A stretch of 64,000 nucleotides of DNA. Origin: Fusarium oxysporum f. sp. lycopersici 4287 (Eukaryota; Ascomycota; Sordariomycetes; Hypocreales; Nectriaceae). The notes below the pieces were generated by a model. That model was given only the letters and a program-made list of their open reading frames with translations, made no database searches and had not been told where the DNA came from. How positions within the stretch are numbered: the stretch's first letter is position 1; the number at the start of each line of letters is the position of its first letter. The stretch lies in contig NC_030988.1 in assembly GCF_000149955.1 (NCBI RefSeq), forward strand, positions 690,036 to 754,035, written 5' to 3'. Shown piece after piece: positions 54,592-64,000 of this stretch. The translations under genes and the position numbers were made by a program.

Positions 54592-55908
54592 ATGATCCTT
54601 AGCCTACCAGATGAACTTATCTCTCTTATTGCGGGTTTGTGCTCACTCAGTGGTCAAGCATCCCTCTCGCGCTGCTGCCGCCACCTCCATCATATTTCCA
54701 ACCATATACTCTATCAGAATGACGTGAAGAACCACGAGTCATCCTCCGTCTTCCACGCGATTGCTTGGTGCACCAATCAAGATGTCGCCTTGCGGACACT
54801 ATCGGCCGCACACAGGAGCGGCGCCAAATTCAACATATGTCGCGATGCAAGGAATTTCCACCCTGGCAATCTCCAAGCGAAGGAACAGTTCCAGTGTTCC
54901 CCAATCCATCTCGCTGCTAGGCGAGGGCTGGATAATATCATTACCTTTTTGATCCAGCATGGTGTATCACCAGACGGACCGCCCAATACCAGGAAGCCGC
55001 CGCTTGCTGAAGCAATTTTTTTCAAGAATGAATCTACCGCAATAGTATTGTTGCGTTCAGGGGCTTCAATACGTCAACACCTTCTCCAGTTTGACGCAGT
55101 GAGCGATGCTGTAAGGCACGGGCTCTCGAATCTCTTGGGACTCATGATTGAAATGTTTCAACTTGACGTCGACGCTGACCTTGGCTACGGCTGCTCGATG
55201 CTCATGGTGGCAATAAATCATGGAAAGAAATCAACCGTTCAACAACTTTTAGACATGGGAGCTAATTCCAGGCCTACTCTCCATCAATTAAGCCGCAATC
55301 ATCAGTTCATCGCCTTGTCGTGGACCCTTGGAGTAGGATGCGACTGGCTGGCGCAGAATTTGGATTTTGGTGACATTTTTGATCTCATCACATACATACT
55401 CTCTCAGAGGCCTTGGCTAGCGCAGAGGAATCAAAAGGTAGAAGTTTTGGGTAGGCTGCTTGACATCCTCCGCCGCCTCAAGTATGCCTCATGCCCAGAT
55501 TCCGCGCTCTCCATTGAGGAACTGAATTGCTTTCTGGACGCTCTTCTCGAACGAGCATTATCGCTTGAAATGGCCGATGCCGGCCTTGCGTCATTACTTT
55601 TACGGCATGGTGCTAGAATACAAGCAGGAGTATTTTTCAAGCTGCTTGAGATCCTTACGTCCAAGACTTTCTTGGAAGACAGCGTCCGATCACTCTATCG
55701 CTATCCAAAACTGTTGCAGAGTTTTGATTTCGTCTATACGTATTGCCTTAGCACGCCCCCACCGCGGCCGTCATTCATGATGAGATATTTTCTGAAGGCG
55801 ACGCCAGTGGAGGCAGTACGTCTTGTATATAACCTCAAGCGGCACAACTTACCACTTACTGCAAAAGGTGTCAAGAATGTCCAAGGTCTTATGGCACAAG
55901 GATCGTGA
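54592..55908 (+). CDS. F-box and ankyrin-repeat protein (438 aa)
   Basis: Single exon from MILSLPDELISLIAGL. Residues 1-40 fit an F-box (LPDELI, then SLSRCCRHLHHI), the Skp1-binding motif of SCF ubiquitin ligases. Ankyrin-type units follow at about 100-130 (SPIHLAARRGLDNIITFLIQ) and 135-160 (PLAEAIFFKNESTAIVLLRS), then about 205-228 (SMLMVAINHGKKSTVQQLLD). The C-terminal half is helical and without assigned domains. By family knowledge it would recruit a substrate to an SCF complex; the target cannot be told. The frame is intact. Confidence 0.8.
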   Translation: MILSLPDELISLIAGLCSLSGQASLSRCCRHLHHISNHILYQNDVKNHESSSVFHAIAWCTNQDVALRTLSAAHRSGAKFNICRDARNFHPGNLQAKEQFQCSPIHLAARRGLDNIITFLIQHGVSPDGPPNTRKPPLAEAIFFKNESTAIVLLRSGASIRQHLLQFDAVSDAVRHGLSNLLGLMIEMFQLDVDADLGYGCSMLMVAINHGKKSTVQQLLDMGANSRPTLHQLSRNHQFIALSWTLGVGCDWLAQNLDFGDIFDLITYILSQRPWLAQRNQKVEVLGRLLDILRRLKYASCPDSALSIEELNCFLDALLERALSLEMADAGLASLLLRHGARIQAGVFFKLLEILTSKTFLEDSVRSLYRYPKLLQSFDFVYTYCLSTPPPRPSFMMRYFLKATPVEAVRLVYNLKRHNLPLTAKGVKNVQGLMAQGS

Positions 55909-57480
55909 CACTTTGGTGATTCCTCTCCACCTCCAGCATGCGACCGTATATCGCAGAGTATGCCTCGCAACATAGGTTATGAATATTCAAGTACAAAGGA
56001 TGGTCAAGAGAAAATACGGATCAACGATTGGGTGGTATGCGTAATCTGGCTGCTTTATAGCGGATATCCCTTTATTATAGCATTCATTAACTTGTGATAT
56101 GAAGTGGCTTTGAGAGTGGATGTAGACAAACACCCCCCCCCCTGAAACAACACGAGCTATAGGATTAGAAAAATTGGAATAAAGTAAAAGCCATTGTACG
56201 AGAGTGCAGCCGTTCTTTAGGTTCGCACTTGCTACTCTTCAACCTTAGTATCTCGCTTGAGCTGCACAGCATGGTCTGTCATCGGTAATGTTTTGAGAGC
56301 TTTAATTGCCTATTTACCATTAGTCTTCGAATACTCAAGAATGCAAAAGATCATGCATAAATAATATTCGTCTTGGTTGAATATTGGTACTTACATCTTC
56401 GAGTTATGGCACGCGGTTCGCGCCCGCTCTCAGCCAGCTTCATCTCTACATAACGGTGCCAAAGTCACACTCCAGGCAGCATATAGGATCAAATGCCCAT
56501 TCAATAGCCCATGATAATTGCCTAGTCTCTATTGCAATACTATAGGACACATATTATGCCCTTGAGCTCCCTTGCTTTGTGACCCTACCATCAGTATGCT
56601 TTATACTCTTCCCACTCTCGTGGCACCAAGATATTGAGGTCGCTCCGAATGCATCGGGGAAAGGCACCGTATACTTCGGTTTGCCATGCCATCCAAAGTA
56701 CGCACAATTTTTTTCAGTATACGTATTATATATTGCTCTTTGGCTGCTCATTACCTCTCACCTGATACGATCTAGTTGTTGCGAAGGACCATAGTATTGA
56801 AATTCAGGTGCCAGCCACGGCTCTCTGCATAGTTTTCTCAACGCCAAATGCGTAGCTCTGCACCGTCTGAATTGCTGCTTATAGGTCAACCAAAAGAAGC
56901 AACATGATGGCTGGAAACTGGGTATAGCCATGAAACTCAGGGTTGTGGGGGTGTATACGAATTATGTTTCAGTTGGACCGAACTCAAAATAAAAAAATGA
57001 TCGGGTTGGCCACATGCTCAGGCTAAACGTGTGTCCAATTTTACCGCCATGGCACCATGAATCTCATAGAAAAAACACGGCCATAGGCTCCTGTGATCGA
57101 ATGTAAGGTCATATGCTAAAATGCAGCAAATACTGTGACAGTATGGAAATACGCAGTTTCATGGTGAGAAAACTGCATACTCTCGAGTAACTAAAGTGCT
57201 ACAATGACTCCTAGAAATCAATTCCAGCTCGATACAGAATGAAAATTAAAGTTTTCTGATGTGCGCAATGTAGGAATCGTATTCTTCGCTTGACATAGGT
57301 ATAACTAATTACATGCCTATTTTCCTCTCAATCCTGACAAGAGACCGATTTAGTTCTTCATCATCCTGCTGTTGAATCAAAATAATAAGCGGTAGATCAA
57401 GGAGACCATGACTTAAAACAGCGCAGTCTATAAAATCTTAGATTTTCTCCGCGTCGGGTTATTTTCCACTCACTCTAATA
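55909..57480. other. Intergenic, 1.6 kb without a supported gene
   Basis: Includes a C-run near 56132-56141. Short open frames lack motifs. Confidence 0.4.
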
Positions 57481-57825
57481 ATGGGTGAAATATACTCTCT
57501 CCAAGGCGGTGGCTATGGAAGCAGCCATGAAGTCCCTTCGCCTTTTGCTTCTAGCTCTGCCTTACCGACAAGGACGAGAAGATCCTGGTGCATGGATGTC
57601 GAAAGTCCGCCACAAGAACATATAACACGGTTGAACTGTCAAATAGAAAAGCCGACGGCTCTATCGATCTCTAACAAAACAGAGGAAATCACCAGTCTTC
57701 AACTCCAGGTCAGCCAATTAATGGATGTTGTTCATCACATGCAGGGGGTACAAGGAGTACAAAATGAGACGATAGGGAAGTTACTAGCGCAGCTGAAGAG
57801 GCTTGTGGGGAACCGTGGGGACTGA
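57481..57825 (+). CDS. Small hypothetical protein with a coiled-coil C-terminus (114 aa)
   Basis: Single exon from MGEIYSLQGGGYGSSH. The N-terminal 50 residues are Ser/Pro-rich. Residues 65-112 form a predicted coiled coil (TEEITSLQLQVSQLMDVVHH, then NETIGKLLAQLKRLV). No known domain. Similar in type to the other small coiled-coil orphans of this window but not alignable. Confidence 0.5.
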   Translation: MGEIYSLQGGGYGSSHEVPSPFASSSALPTRTRRSWCMDVESPPQEHITRLNCQIEKPTALSISNKTEEITSLQLQVSQLMDVVHHMQGVQGVQNETIGKLLAQLKRLVGNRGD

Positions 57826-58653
57826 GTTTAAACGAATCTTTTTCTTCCACAGACCCGTCAGTAGATCTTGCGACGGTAACATCCCTGAAGAGTCAAATGC
57901 GGCGCGAACATAGGGTTGGATGCTAGAGCTACCAAATAGCTTTCGGGCATGAAGAAATATCCTGCGTGAGTATCTATAAGCAAAGGGCTAGTGTGAAATA
58001 GATTCACGTTTAGCAGTGCAAGCCTGTAGAGAATTCACAGCAATCCAAGTACACTTGTTAGACATTCAAAGGTTTTCATCAGGCGTTGACCTTGGCTTTC
58101 TTTCCTAAAAGGATATTTTATCTCAGACGTAATCAAAATTGCAAATAAGGTAGTTTTAAGTACTCATCACTACACAAACAAGAAGGGAAGAAAAGCATTC
58201 TACAGCAAGGGGCGGGCCCGCAGTCAGCAGTATGCCATTGTAATTTTTGTTGAAAGTGATCCAGAAGGGCCTACATAGATGCAGCAGGCTCCTCACTTAC
58301 TGATGGCGCTACTGTAGTCCCTGTCCTGCTCGCTCACTAACAGCATCCAGATCAGTGTCAAAAGAATATGAATGAATGTAGACTCTATCCAGGACCGGAC
58401 AAGGGACAATTATCAGGCAAGTTATCTTCCAGAATACTGAATTATTCATAGGTGAATAGTAACACCGGCACCCCATTCTAGACCGTCGAGATAGAAAGGG
58501 GTTGTTACTACTGAGCAATTGTACTGAGATTGCAGGGTTCATGTCAGACTCTGGCTGTGCGCGGGTCGAGCGCCATTGTAATAGCAAACTGTTGACGGTA
58601 AACCCACACCACACTGTGCTGTATACCTACTTAAACTACCGCAGAGTATTTTA
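57826..58653. other. Intergenic, no gene seen
   Basis: Lies between converging genes; no supported coding region. Confidence 0.4.
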
Positions 58654-59393
58654 TTAATGTGGAAATACGGTAACATCTACTTTATTCGCATACTCTGTCT
58701 TAACTTGTTCTGCCAATTCGCTCATTTTGCTCATCGTATGAAAACAACTGAACAAGTGATCTTCGCTTTGCTTTGCTTTCTCGGCTTGCAATTCGAAACG
58801 TCGTCCTAATGCCTCGTATTCGGCCTGAATTGTTTTCAGTTCAAGAAGAAGTTGCTCTTTGCAGGTTCTTTCTATAATCAGATCTTCTTCTAATTGCAAC
58901 ACATCTCGTCTATCATTAGAAATGGAGGCTTCGGCTCCCGGTACGGTCGATAACTTAGAAGCTGGATTGCATATCTCGGCCGTGGCATCTCCTTCCTCGC
59001 GTGTCTTAGGGTACAGAGGCACCGATAACTGTAAGAATCTGGAGCGCGGTATTGCAAAAAAGGTTTTTCCAACCTTGTTATGAAGCTCTTTGTATGATGA
59101 TATACTTTGTTGGCCCAAGTTTCTCGTAAACAGGTGTGAATCACCTGGCGTGTAAGCCCATGTGTAGAAATCGGTCATTTTAGGAATCAACCGAACGCGC
59201 AGGGGGTCTATCACTTGCCCTGTTTGGCGTTCTTGATCAGGTCAGACGATGTGGCTTTTTCCTGACGGTGAGACTTACTAATATGGACTGCTAACTGGTT
59301 TCTGCATCTCTTTGCTAGGGCTTTCTTGATATCTTGATAATGACGATATTCCAGGTTTCTATCCTGAGTCGAGCTAGCACAGAGGTCCTCCAT
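58654..59393 (-). CDS. Coiled-coil orphan protein, paralogue of the 34917 gene (226 aa, two exons)
   Basis: Exon 1 is 59393-59279 and exon 2 is 59219-58654; the 59-bp intron (GTAAGT...CAG) is phase 1 after AVHI|R, exactly as in the 34917 gene. Shared features: a basic N-terminal helix (DIKKALAKRCRNQLAVHI), the block VRLIPKMTDFYTW with a downstream LF-x-x-x-L, VGKTFFAIP (VGRGFEAIP in the paralogue), and a C-terminal coiled coil (LLLELKTIQAEYEALGRRFE). Length matches within two residues. Sequence identity is low, so the duplication is old. Function unknown. Confidence 0.7.
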
Positions 59394-60142
59394 GGTCTGG
59401 ACCAGGCAAAGAAAATGAAAACAAGTCAGCTGGCAATTCCTGCAAGAATTAACCCCGCAATGATATACGGTAACTGAGAGTAAGAAGGGAAGAAAAGTAA
59501 AAGCATCGATCGTTCAGAAATGACCTCTGGGCTTTAAAAGTGTTTTTAAATTTAAAGACGAGAATATAAATACTACAGTACATTTTGGGATTAATTGTTT
59601 TAGTTTTACCCTTCTAAAATGAAGAGGCAAGACGCAGTACAACACGCATCTACGGCTTACGCCATTCAGCTCGACTAGACTTACGTTAGAAGCTTTGTCC
59701 GAGATTGTACATATAAAATAACAGTATTTCCATTTCATAAGACATCCCTGTAAGCAGGACTCAGATCTCCGATCTCGCGTGTGACTATTAACTGGACGTA
59801 GTCGACAGGTACTAAGGAAGACGAGCCTAGAACGAGAACTCTTGCGTTGCGGATTTGAGCGGGTCAGTAGTTATACAAGGAGTTTACCGCCCCTCAGAGA
59901 CCGCGTAGGGACAGACATGCTAAAGCCGCAAGGATAGCTTCCCACCCTGGTGTGTTGAGGCGTAGTTTAGGCAAGGTTGGGAGAGCTTATTGCTATTCTA
60001 GAATCCGTTCCCCTGTCAAATCATTACGACATCAACACGGATCCTCGCAGAGGACCCGCAGTTGCCCCATGATAAACTATAAAATAATGACTCCTGCACA
60101 TACATCAAATCTATCGGCCTCAATCAACGCAATTCTCCCTTC
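59394..60142. promoter_or_regulatory. Divergent intergenic region
   Basis: Between divergent starts at 59393 and 60143. No gene or specific site seen. Confidence 0.35.
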
Positions 60143-60682
60143 ATGGCGTCGACATTTGAGTCTCCCGTGGGTATTGACCCAAAGAAGACATCTTTAAACT
60201 CTTTATCACCCACACCCGAAATGTTGCAATATGACGCTCCTTTACAAGATATGCAACTGGACGACGCCCAAACAGTCCTTTTATCTCTAAGTGGCTACGA
60301 AGACGCCAATGGCTTTTGGTACTGCCATAACTGTCCCATTTCGCACTTGGACGAGGCGCAATATACCGCTCCAGTCGATCGTGACGAGTTGAATACCTTC
60401 GACCCTCTCACAGATATGTTGGGGTCTAAACTATGTGATTTGGATTCGTTTGAGGAAAAAGCAAGTCCCTCAGATGGTATATCCACACTATGCCAATTCC
60501 AGGGAAACGATAGCGTGCTTGAAGCACATACCCCAGAGATCGTTATTGTACAACAGGGAGACGCATGTTATGATATTGGACTTATTCAAGAAAATAAATT
60601 CAAAGGAAATCTTGGAGAGATCGCCGATGATATTGGAATCGATCCAGCAGCCCTGCACTATAACTGGGAAGAATGCAACTAG
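60143..60682 (+). CDS. Hypothetical acidic protein (179 aa)
   Basis: Single exon from MASTFESPVGIDPKK. It is strongly acidic, with a central CHNC pair (WYCHNCPISHLDE) that could bind metal but is too small to call a zinc finger. No signal peptide or helix. An acidic composition could fit a transcription co-activator, but this is speculation. Confidence 0.55.
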   Translation: MASTFESPVGIDPKKTSLNSLSPTPEMLQYDAPLQDMQLDDAQTVLLSLSGYEDANGFWYCHNCPISHLDEAQYTAPVDRDELNTFDPLTDMLGSKLCDLDSFEEKASPSDGISTLCQFQGNDSVLEAHTPEIVIVQQGDACYDIGLIQENKFKGNLGEIADDIGIDPAALHYNWEECN

Positions 60683-60931
60683 ATAGGGCTAGAAAAAGAT
60701 GGAATAAGGACAAGAAAATAGAAACAGATCGGGGAGGAGGGAGAAAAACAAGAACACGAAAAATATTAACTATAATACTAAATCGGCCTTAATAAGTTGT
60801 AATATTGAACTTTTATCATTGATTTGTATAACACTCCTTCCTTAGTTATAAAGAATTCAAAATGCATCCGAATACCTAAGATCACAAACAGCGGTTGTCC
60901 TTAGAATACACGAAGAAACGTACTGCTCGGT

Positions 60932-61441
60932 ATGCCAAGGCTGCCAGAAATGGAAGGTCAAGAGGATCGGCCTACAAAATGGCCATTGGAAATCTTTCGT
61001 GATTATCTGGTTCACGAGAATCCTATCTATGTCGATGGCCCGGGCGATTGGCTAAACATCATTGATAAACTATTGGCACTCGTCAAAGAAGACCTTGGCT
61101 TTGATGGAACGGCCTATCAGCTACTGGAAGAAGCACGCAGGATTTTCTACATAGAAAATCACTTCATCATTTCCTTCAACAACCTCGGACTTTTCCTTGA
61201 TGATGCCCTCGGCACCTGGGCTTGTGACATGGATCCCGTCGAGACTTTGGTGCAGAGGCTTACAATCCGAATCCCGAGAGATCAACTTTGCGGAGCAGAT
61301 ATGCGGGATCACTTGACTACTGTTGCACATTTCGCTCATTGGCCACAGTTGAAGGAGATTTGCTTGGCCTTTGCGGACGATACGCAAGCTCTGGCGCTCA
61401 CGCATCAGAAATTGTCCAAACATTCAGAGATATCAAAGTAG
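60932..61441 (+). CDS. Hypothetical protein (169 aa), frame possibly disturbed at the C-terminus
   Basis: Single exon from MPRLPEMEGQEDRP. Residues 65-110 (AYQLLEEARRIFYIENHFII, then DPVETLVQRLTIRI) recall the strand-helix pattern of fungal F-box/2EXR-type hypothetical proteins. After the stop at 61439 a second frame (61288-61557) stays open with EIVQTFRDIKVDSTC overlapping the end, so either an intron or a frameshift may exist here. Function unknown. Confidence 0.5.
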   Translation: MPRLPEMEGQEDRPTKWPLEIFRDYLVHENPIYVDGPGDWLNIIDKLLALVKEDLGFDGTAYQLLEEARRIFYIENHFIISFNNLGLFLDDALGTWACDMDPVETLVQRLTIRIPRDQLCGADMRDHLTTVAHFAHWPQLKEICLAFADDTQALALTHQKLSKHSEISK

Positions 61442-61804
61442 ACAGTACGTGTAGCCATCTTCATCTTGGCGCGGTACCAATAGCTATTGCAAGACTGCTT
61501 TTGCCTATGCGCAGGTCTACTATACTGTATCACAAAATCATGTTTTTGTCCCGGTGAGGGCAACGTCGGCAATCACTGCCAACCACAAGGGCCCCCCTGG
61601 CTAGATGGCCATATCAGAATTAGAAATACACTATATTTTCTAAATGTTGAACAGCTTTCTTGAGCTATAAGATCCTTCATCAAACACACATGCTGCAATA
61701 CTAGCAAGGAGCTTGGTGTAATCCATGCCTCTTTCTATTAAGCCCTGGACTACCTCCTTAACATAACTTTTAACAAATGTTACTAAATTTTGGCATAGCT
61801 CCCA
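61442..61804. other. Intergenic, no gene seen
   Basis: Apart from the shifted continuation to 61557, nothing is supported. Confidence 0.35.
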
Positions 61805-62786
61805 ATGGCAGATTGCTTTAAGCTCGTACCTGGCGATCCCAGAGTCGCAACTTCCACGAGTACAGTAGGTGGTAAATCATACAGCTATGTGAGAGCGATG
61901 CCTACGTCTGACCCTGCTCAGACCATCTTCCTCCTACACGGGTTTCTTGACCTATCCTTCGGGTGGAGGTATCAGATTCCTTATTTCGTTTCCATGGGCT
62001 ACCAAGTGGTTGCGCTAGACCTGCTAGGTTGCGGTGGGAGTGACAAGCCAGATAACCTAAGGAATTATACCTTCAAAAAGCGTCGCCAACGACATCAAAG
62101 CTTTGGCGAAAAGCCTAGTTGGCGAGAAGCGGATTATTCTTGGCGGCCACGGCCTCGGGGGTGCTATAGTGTGGCGAACAGCTATGTGGCACCCTGACTT
62201 GGTGCTGGGAATCTTCAGCATATCTGCTCCATTTATTCCTCCGTTCACTGCGTTCCTCACGCCCGATGATCCCGTTCTCGAGTTCGGCCCTAGGCCACTT
62301 ACTGTTCAGAATGATTCAGGGAAGGTCCACTGATGGGAAGGGGTTGAACTATGTGGCAAAATCAGTACTACTTGCGGATTTCGACTTCTCTTCAGGCACT
62401 TGGCAAAACACAGGCACTCTGGCACAATATCTCGACGAGAATATCTAGTCTACGCTCGTCAATATCTCTCTCAAGGTAAATCCGGAGTGGAAGCGGCTCT
62501 CAACTGGTTTCATTTCCGAACACGCGCCTACAACCAAGATGAAGAGCTGGGGTTCTCGCGAAAGCCGATTTCCTTCACAATGCCAGCCCTTTATATTTCC
62601 GCTACCCAGGGAAGCAAGGTCACCGTGGACATGATACAAGGGATGTCGCGATATTTCGAAGCTCTACAGTGCAGGGCCATATCCGGCTCTCACTGGTGTA
62701 TATGGGAGGCGGGCATTGATGTCAATAAGCAAGTAGGAGATTGGATAGCATCGCTCTCAGAACCTAGTGGCCAATTGCAAAATTAA
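61805..62786 (+). pseudogene. Epoxide-hydrolase-like alpha/beta-hydrolase, broken
   Basis: Pieces in different frames read in order as a soluble epoxide hydrolase: MADCFKLVPGDPRV, IFLLHGFLDLSFGWRYQIPY (oxyanion HG), VVALDLLGCGGSDKPDN, then, after a frame change near 62075 in a run of A, VANDIKALAKSL and ILGGHGLGGAIVWRTAMW; another frame change near 62280 leads to STDGKGLNYVAK, and a third near 62437 leads to YLVYARQYLSQ and GSHWCIWEAG (His of the catalytic site). The usual nucleophile motif GHDWGG has become GHGLGG, so the catalytic Asp is gone. At least three frameshifts plus this loss make it a pseudogene. Confidence 0.8.
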
Positions 62787-62980
62787 TGTTACATAATTCT
62801 GACATGGCAAAGCTTTCGGTCTCAAACCTCAGCGGTAAAGTGTGTTTCTTAGGTCCATGCTTAGGCGTCAGGGTAGCATTAGAACAGAAGATCAAGTCCT
62901 TCTTTTTTTGTCTCTTCACTCTTTTTACAAGGTCGTCATCTAACGCCACCTACAAAGCATCTGTTATACACCAAGAGTTA
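62787..62980. other. Intergenic between the broken hydrolase and the hAT element
   Basis: No gene seen. Confidence 0.4.
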
Positions 62981-62988
62981 GCGAAATC

Positions 62989-63747
62989 CAGGGTTCAAAT
63001 CCACGACACTCCACGACACATTTGTGAATATGGCGTGGATATGGATGCTGACTAATAATTTCGATGTGGAATGGGTGGAAATGGATCCATTATGGAAATG
63101 GATCCATATTGTGGAATTCGTGGAATGGAAACCTACTTCGTCCAACAATGGTAATTAATGGGTCCCGCCCGCCCTCGGTGACGTCAATGTTTTTGTCATT
63201 GGTCCATTAAAATCCGCCGTTGCTTGACGCAAAGGCAACACACCCACCGACGTTCCTGTTTCTTGTTATGCTGGATATTCGTAGCCGAACCGATATACCT
63301 ATAGACGCGCCTTGCCGTCTCTCTCCGTCAAGATCCAGCTTTTGTAGAGCTGAAAGAGCCGTTGATTGTCCTCTTCTGTTCGTTCTGGAACGGATGTGGT
63401 TGACTTGGTAGGATGGGGAGTGGCCATTTCGATTTGGGGTAGTAACGCGAGTAACAGTGAAGCCCCCAGAATGGACTCATTGTGTACGGAGGAAAATGGG
63501 GTGGCAAATCGATGTTGTGTTGTTGTGGGTGATAGAAAGTACTTAGGATATGCGGGATTTCACAAGGAAATCAAGGTATTTTCGAACCCCACCTAAAATA
63601 TTCCACGATTTCCACATGTGGAACATGTGGAAGGGGCTTCGTGGCGTGGATATGGAAATGCTGAAGCCCACGTGGAATGGAATGGAATGGATATGGATCC
63701 ACATTATGGATCCATATGTGGATTTCGTGGTATGGATTTGAACCCTG
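62989..63747 (+). mobile_element. Non-autonomous hAT-type element (759 bp) with perfect 8-bp target duplication
   Basis: Both ends read CAGGGTTCAAATCCA inwards (15 bp), a typical hAT terminal repeat. The sequences on each side, 62981-62988 and 63748-63755, are the same 8 bp GCGAAATC, the target-duplication length of hAT. Subterminal zones (63020-63130 and 63600-63740) are full of ATGGATCC, GTGGAATGG and GGATATGGA repeats, as expected for transposase-binding arrays. The interior has no transposase frame, so it moves, or moved, with enzyme from elsewhere. The perfect target duplication argues for a recent insertion. Confidence 0.9.
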
Positions 63748-63755
63748 GCGAAATC

Positions 63756-64000
63756 ATTGCCCCTCCCCCTTTTTTCGTTTAGACTTCATTATAGATAATG
63801 CTCTTTCAAAAGAGTCTTCTTCTTCTTCGTATACAGTTCGTTTCGTTTCACTCTTGCTCGTCTTTACGTTAAGAGTAGTGACCCGCAACTGTAAATAACA
63901 CATTCATCCCCCATCGCTTGGATACGTCGTCCCTCTGGCAGCCATAATCATTACTACCGGGGCTAAGTAATTAACCGTTAAATAAGCGAGTCTCTAGATC
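63756..64000. other. Window end, no gene seen
   Basis: No supported coding region after the hAT element. Confidence 0.4.

Noticed and set aside
62989..63005. Possible tRNA gene (B-box-like GGGTTCAAATCC)
   Set aside because: No A box or tRNA cloverleaf at the right distance; the same motif ends the other side of the element in inverted form, so it is a hAT terminal repeat.
1..64000. CRISPR array, operons or other prokaryotic features
   Set aside because: No regular spaced repeats; introns and gene families are those of a fungus.

Overview
The window is nuclear DNA of a filamentous ascomycete (Pezizomycotina). The basis is short introns (about 47-137 bp) with fungal splice and branch signals, monocistronic genes on both strands, and fungal families: a PAQR receptor, a DUF3723-type protein, a ferric-reductase-like protein, a CSC1-type channel, a patatin with a RING-like motif, and an F-box/ankyrin protein. 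I cannot name the species. The region looks like an accessory compartment, rich in dead transposons, paralogous orphan genes and broken genes. The breaks are often C-to-T or G-to-A nonsense changes, as repeat-induced point mutation (RIP) would leave. Three runs of N (10577-10982, 13038-13169, 19145-19458) are assembly gaps.

1-8.8 kb: four copies of an unknown protein family, two broken (1-215 and 2081-2802) and two intact (4175-4822 and 6909-7655). A pogo/Fot1 relic lies between the two broken copies and a Tc1 element with TA target duplication lies between the two intact ones. 8.8-17 kb: a PAQR membrane protein, a six-exon divergent histone H4 that needs splicing to be seen (11106-11833, minus), a broken DUF3723-like gene and a broken kinase-like gene. 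17.4-24.3 kb: a ferric-reductase-like gene split by a 5.2-kb Ty1/copia element with unequal LTRs and no matching target duplication.

25-38 kb: orphan genes (a 542-aa protein, a disordered basic protein, coiled-coil proteins, a multi-TM protein, a tail-anchored protein) and an apparently intact four-exon pseudokinase. 39-44 kb: a six-exon patatin-like phospholipase with a RING-like motif, and a four-TM protein. 45-49 kb: a secreted Ser/Thr-rich protein and a 67-aa secreted peptide, flanked by four copies of a short inverted-repeat element. 49-56 kb: a CSC1/OSCA-type channel, a chromodomain protein and an F-box/ankyrin protein. 57-64 kb: more orphans, including a paralogue of the 34.9-kb gene with the same intron position, a broken epoxide-hydrolase-like gene, and a non-autonomous hAT element with a perfect 8-bp target duplication.

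The strongest new observations are the histone H4 variant, a previously unlisted family of about 100-bp inverted-repeat elements (at least nine copies, mostly within 1 kb upstream of genes), the split reductase gene, the four-copy family with duplicated promoters, and the coiled-coil paralogue pair. No single pathway unites the genes; the theme is membrane, cell-surface and chromatin proteins in a repeat-rich block.
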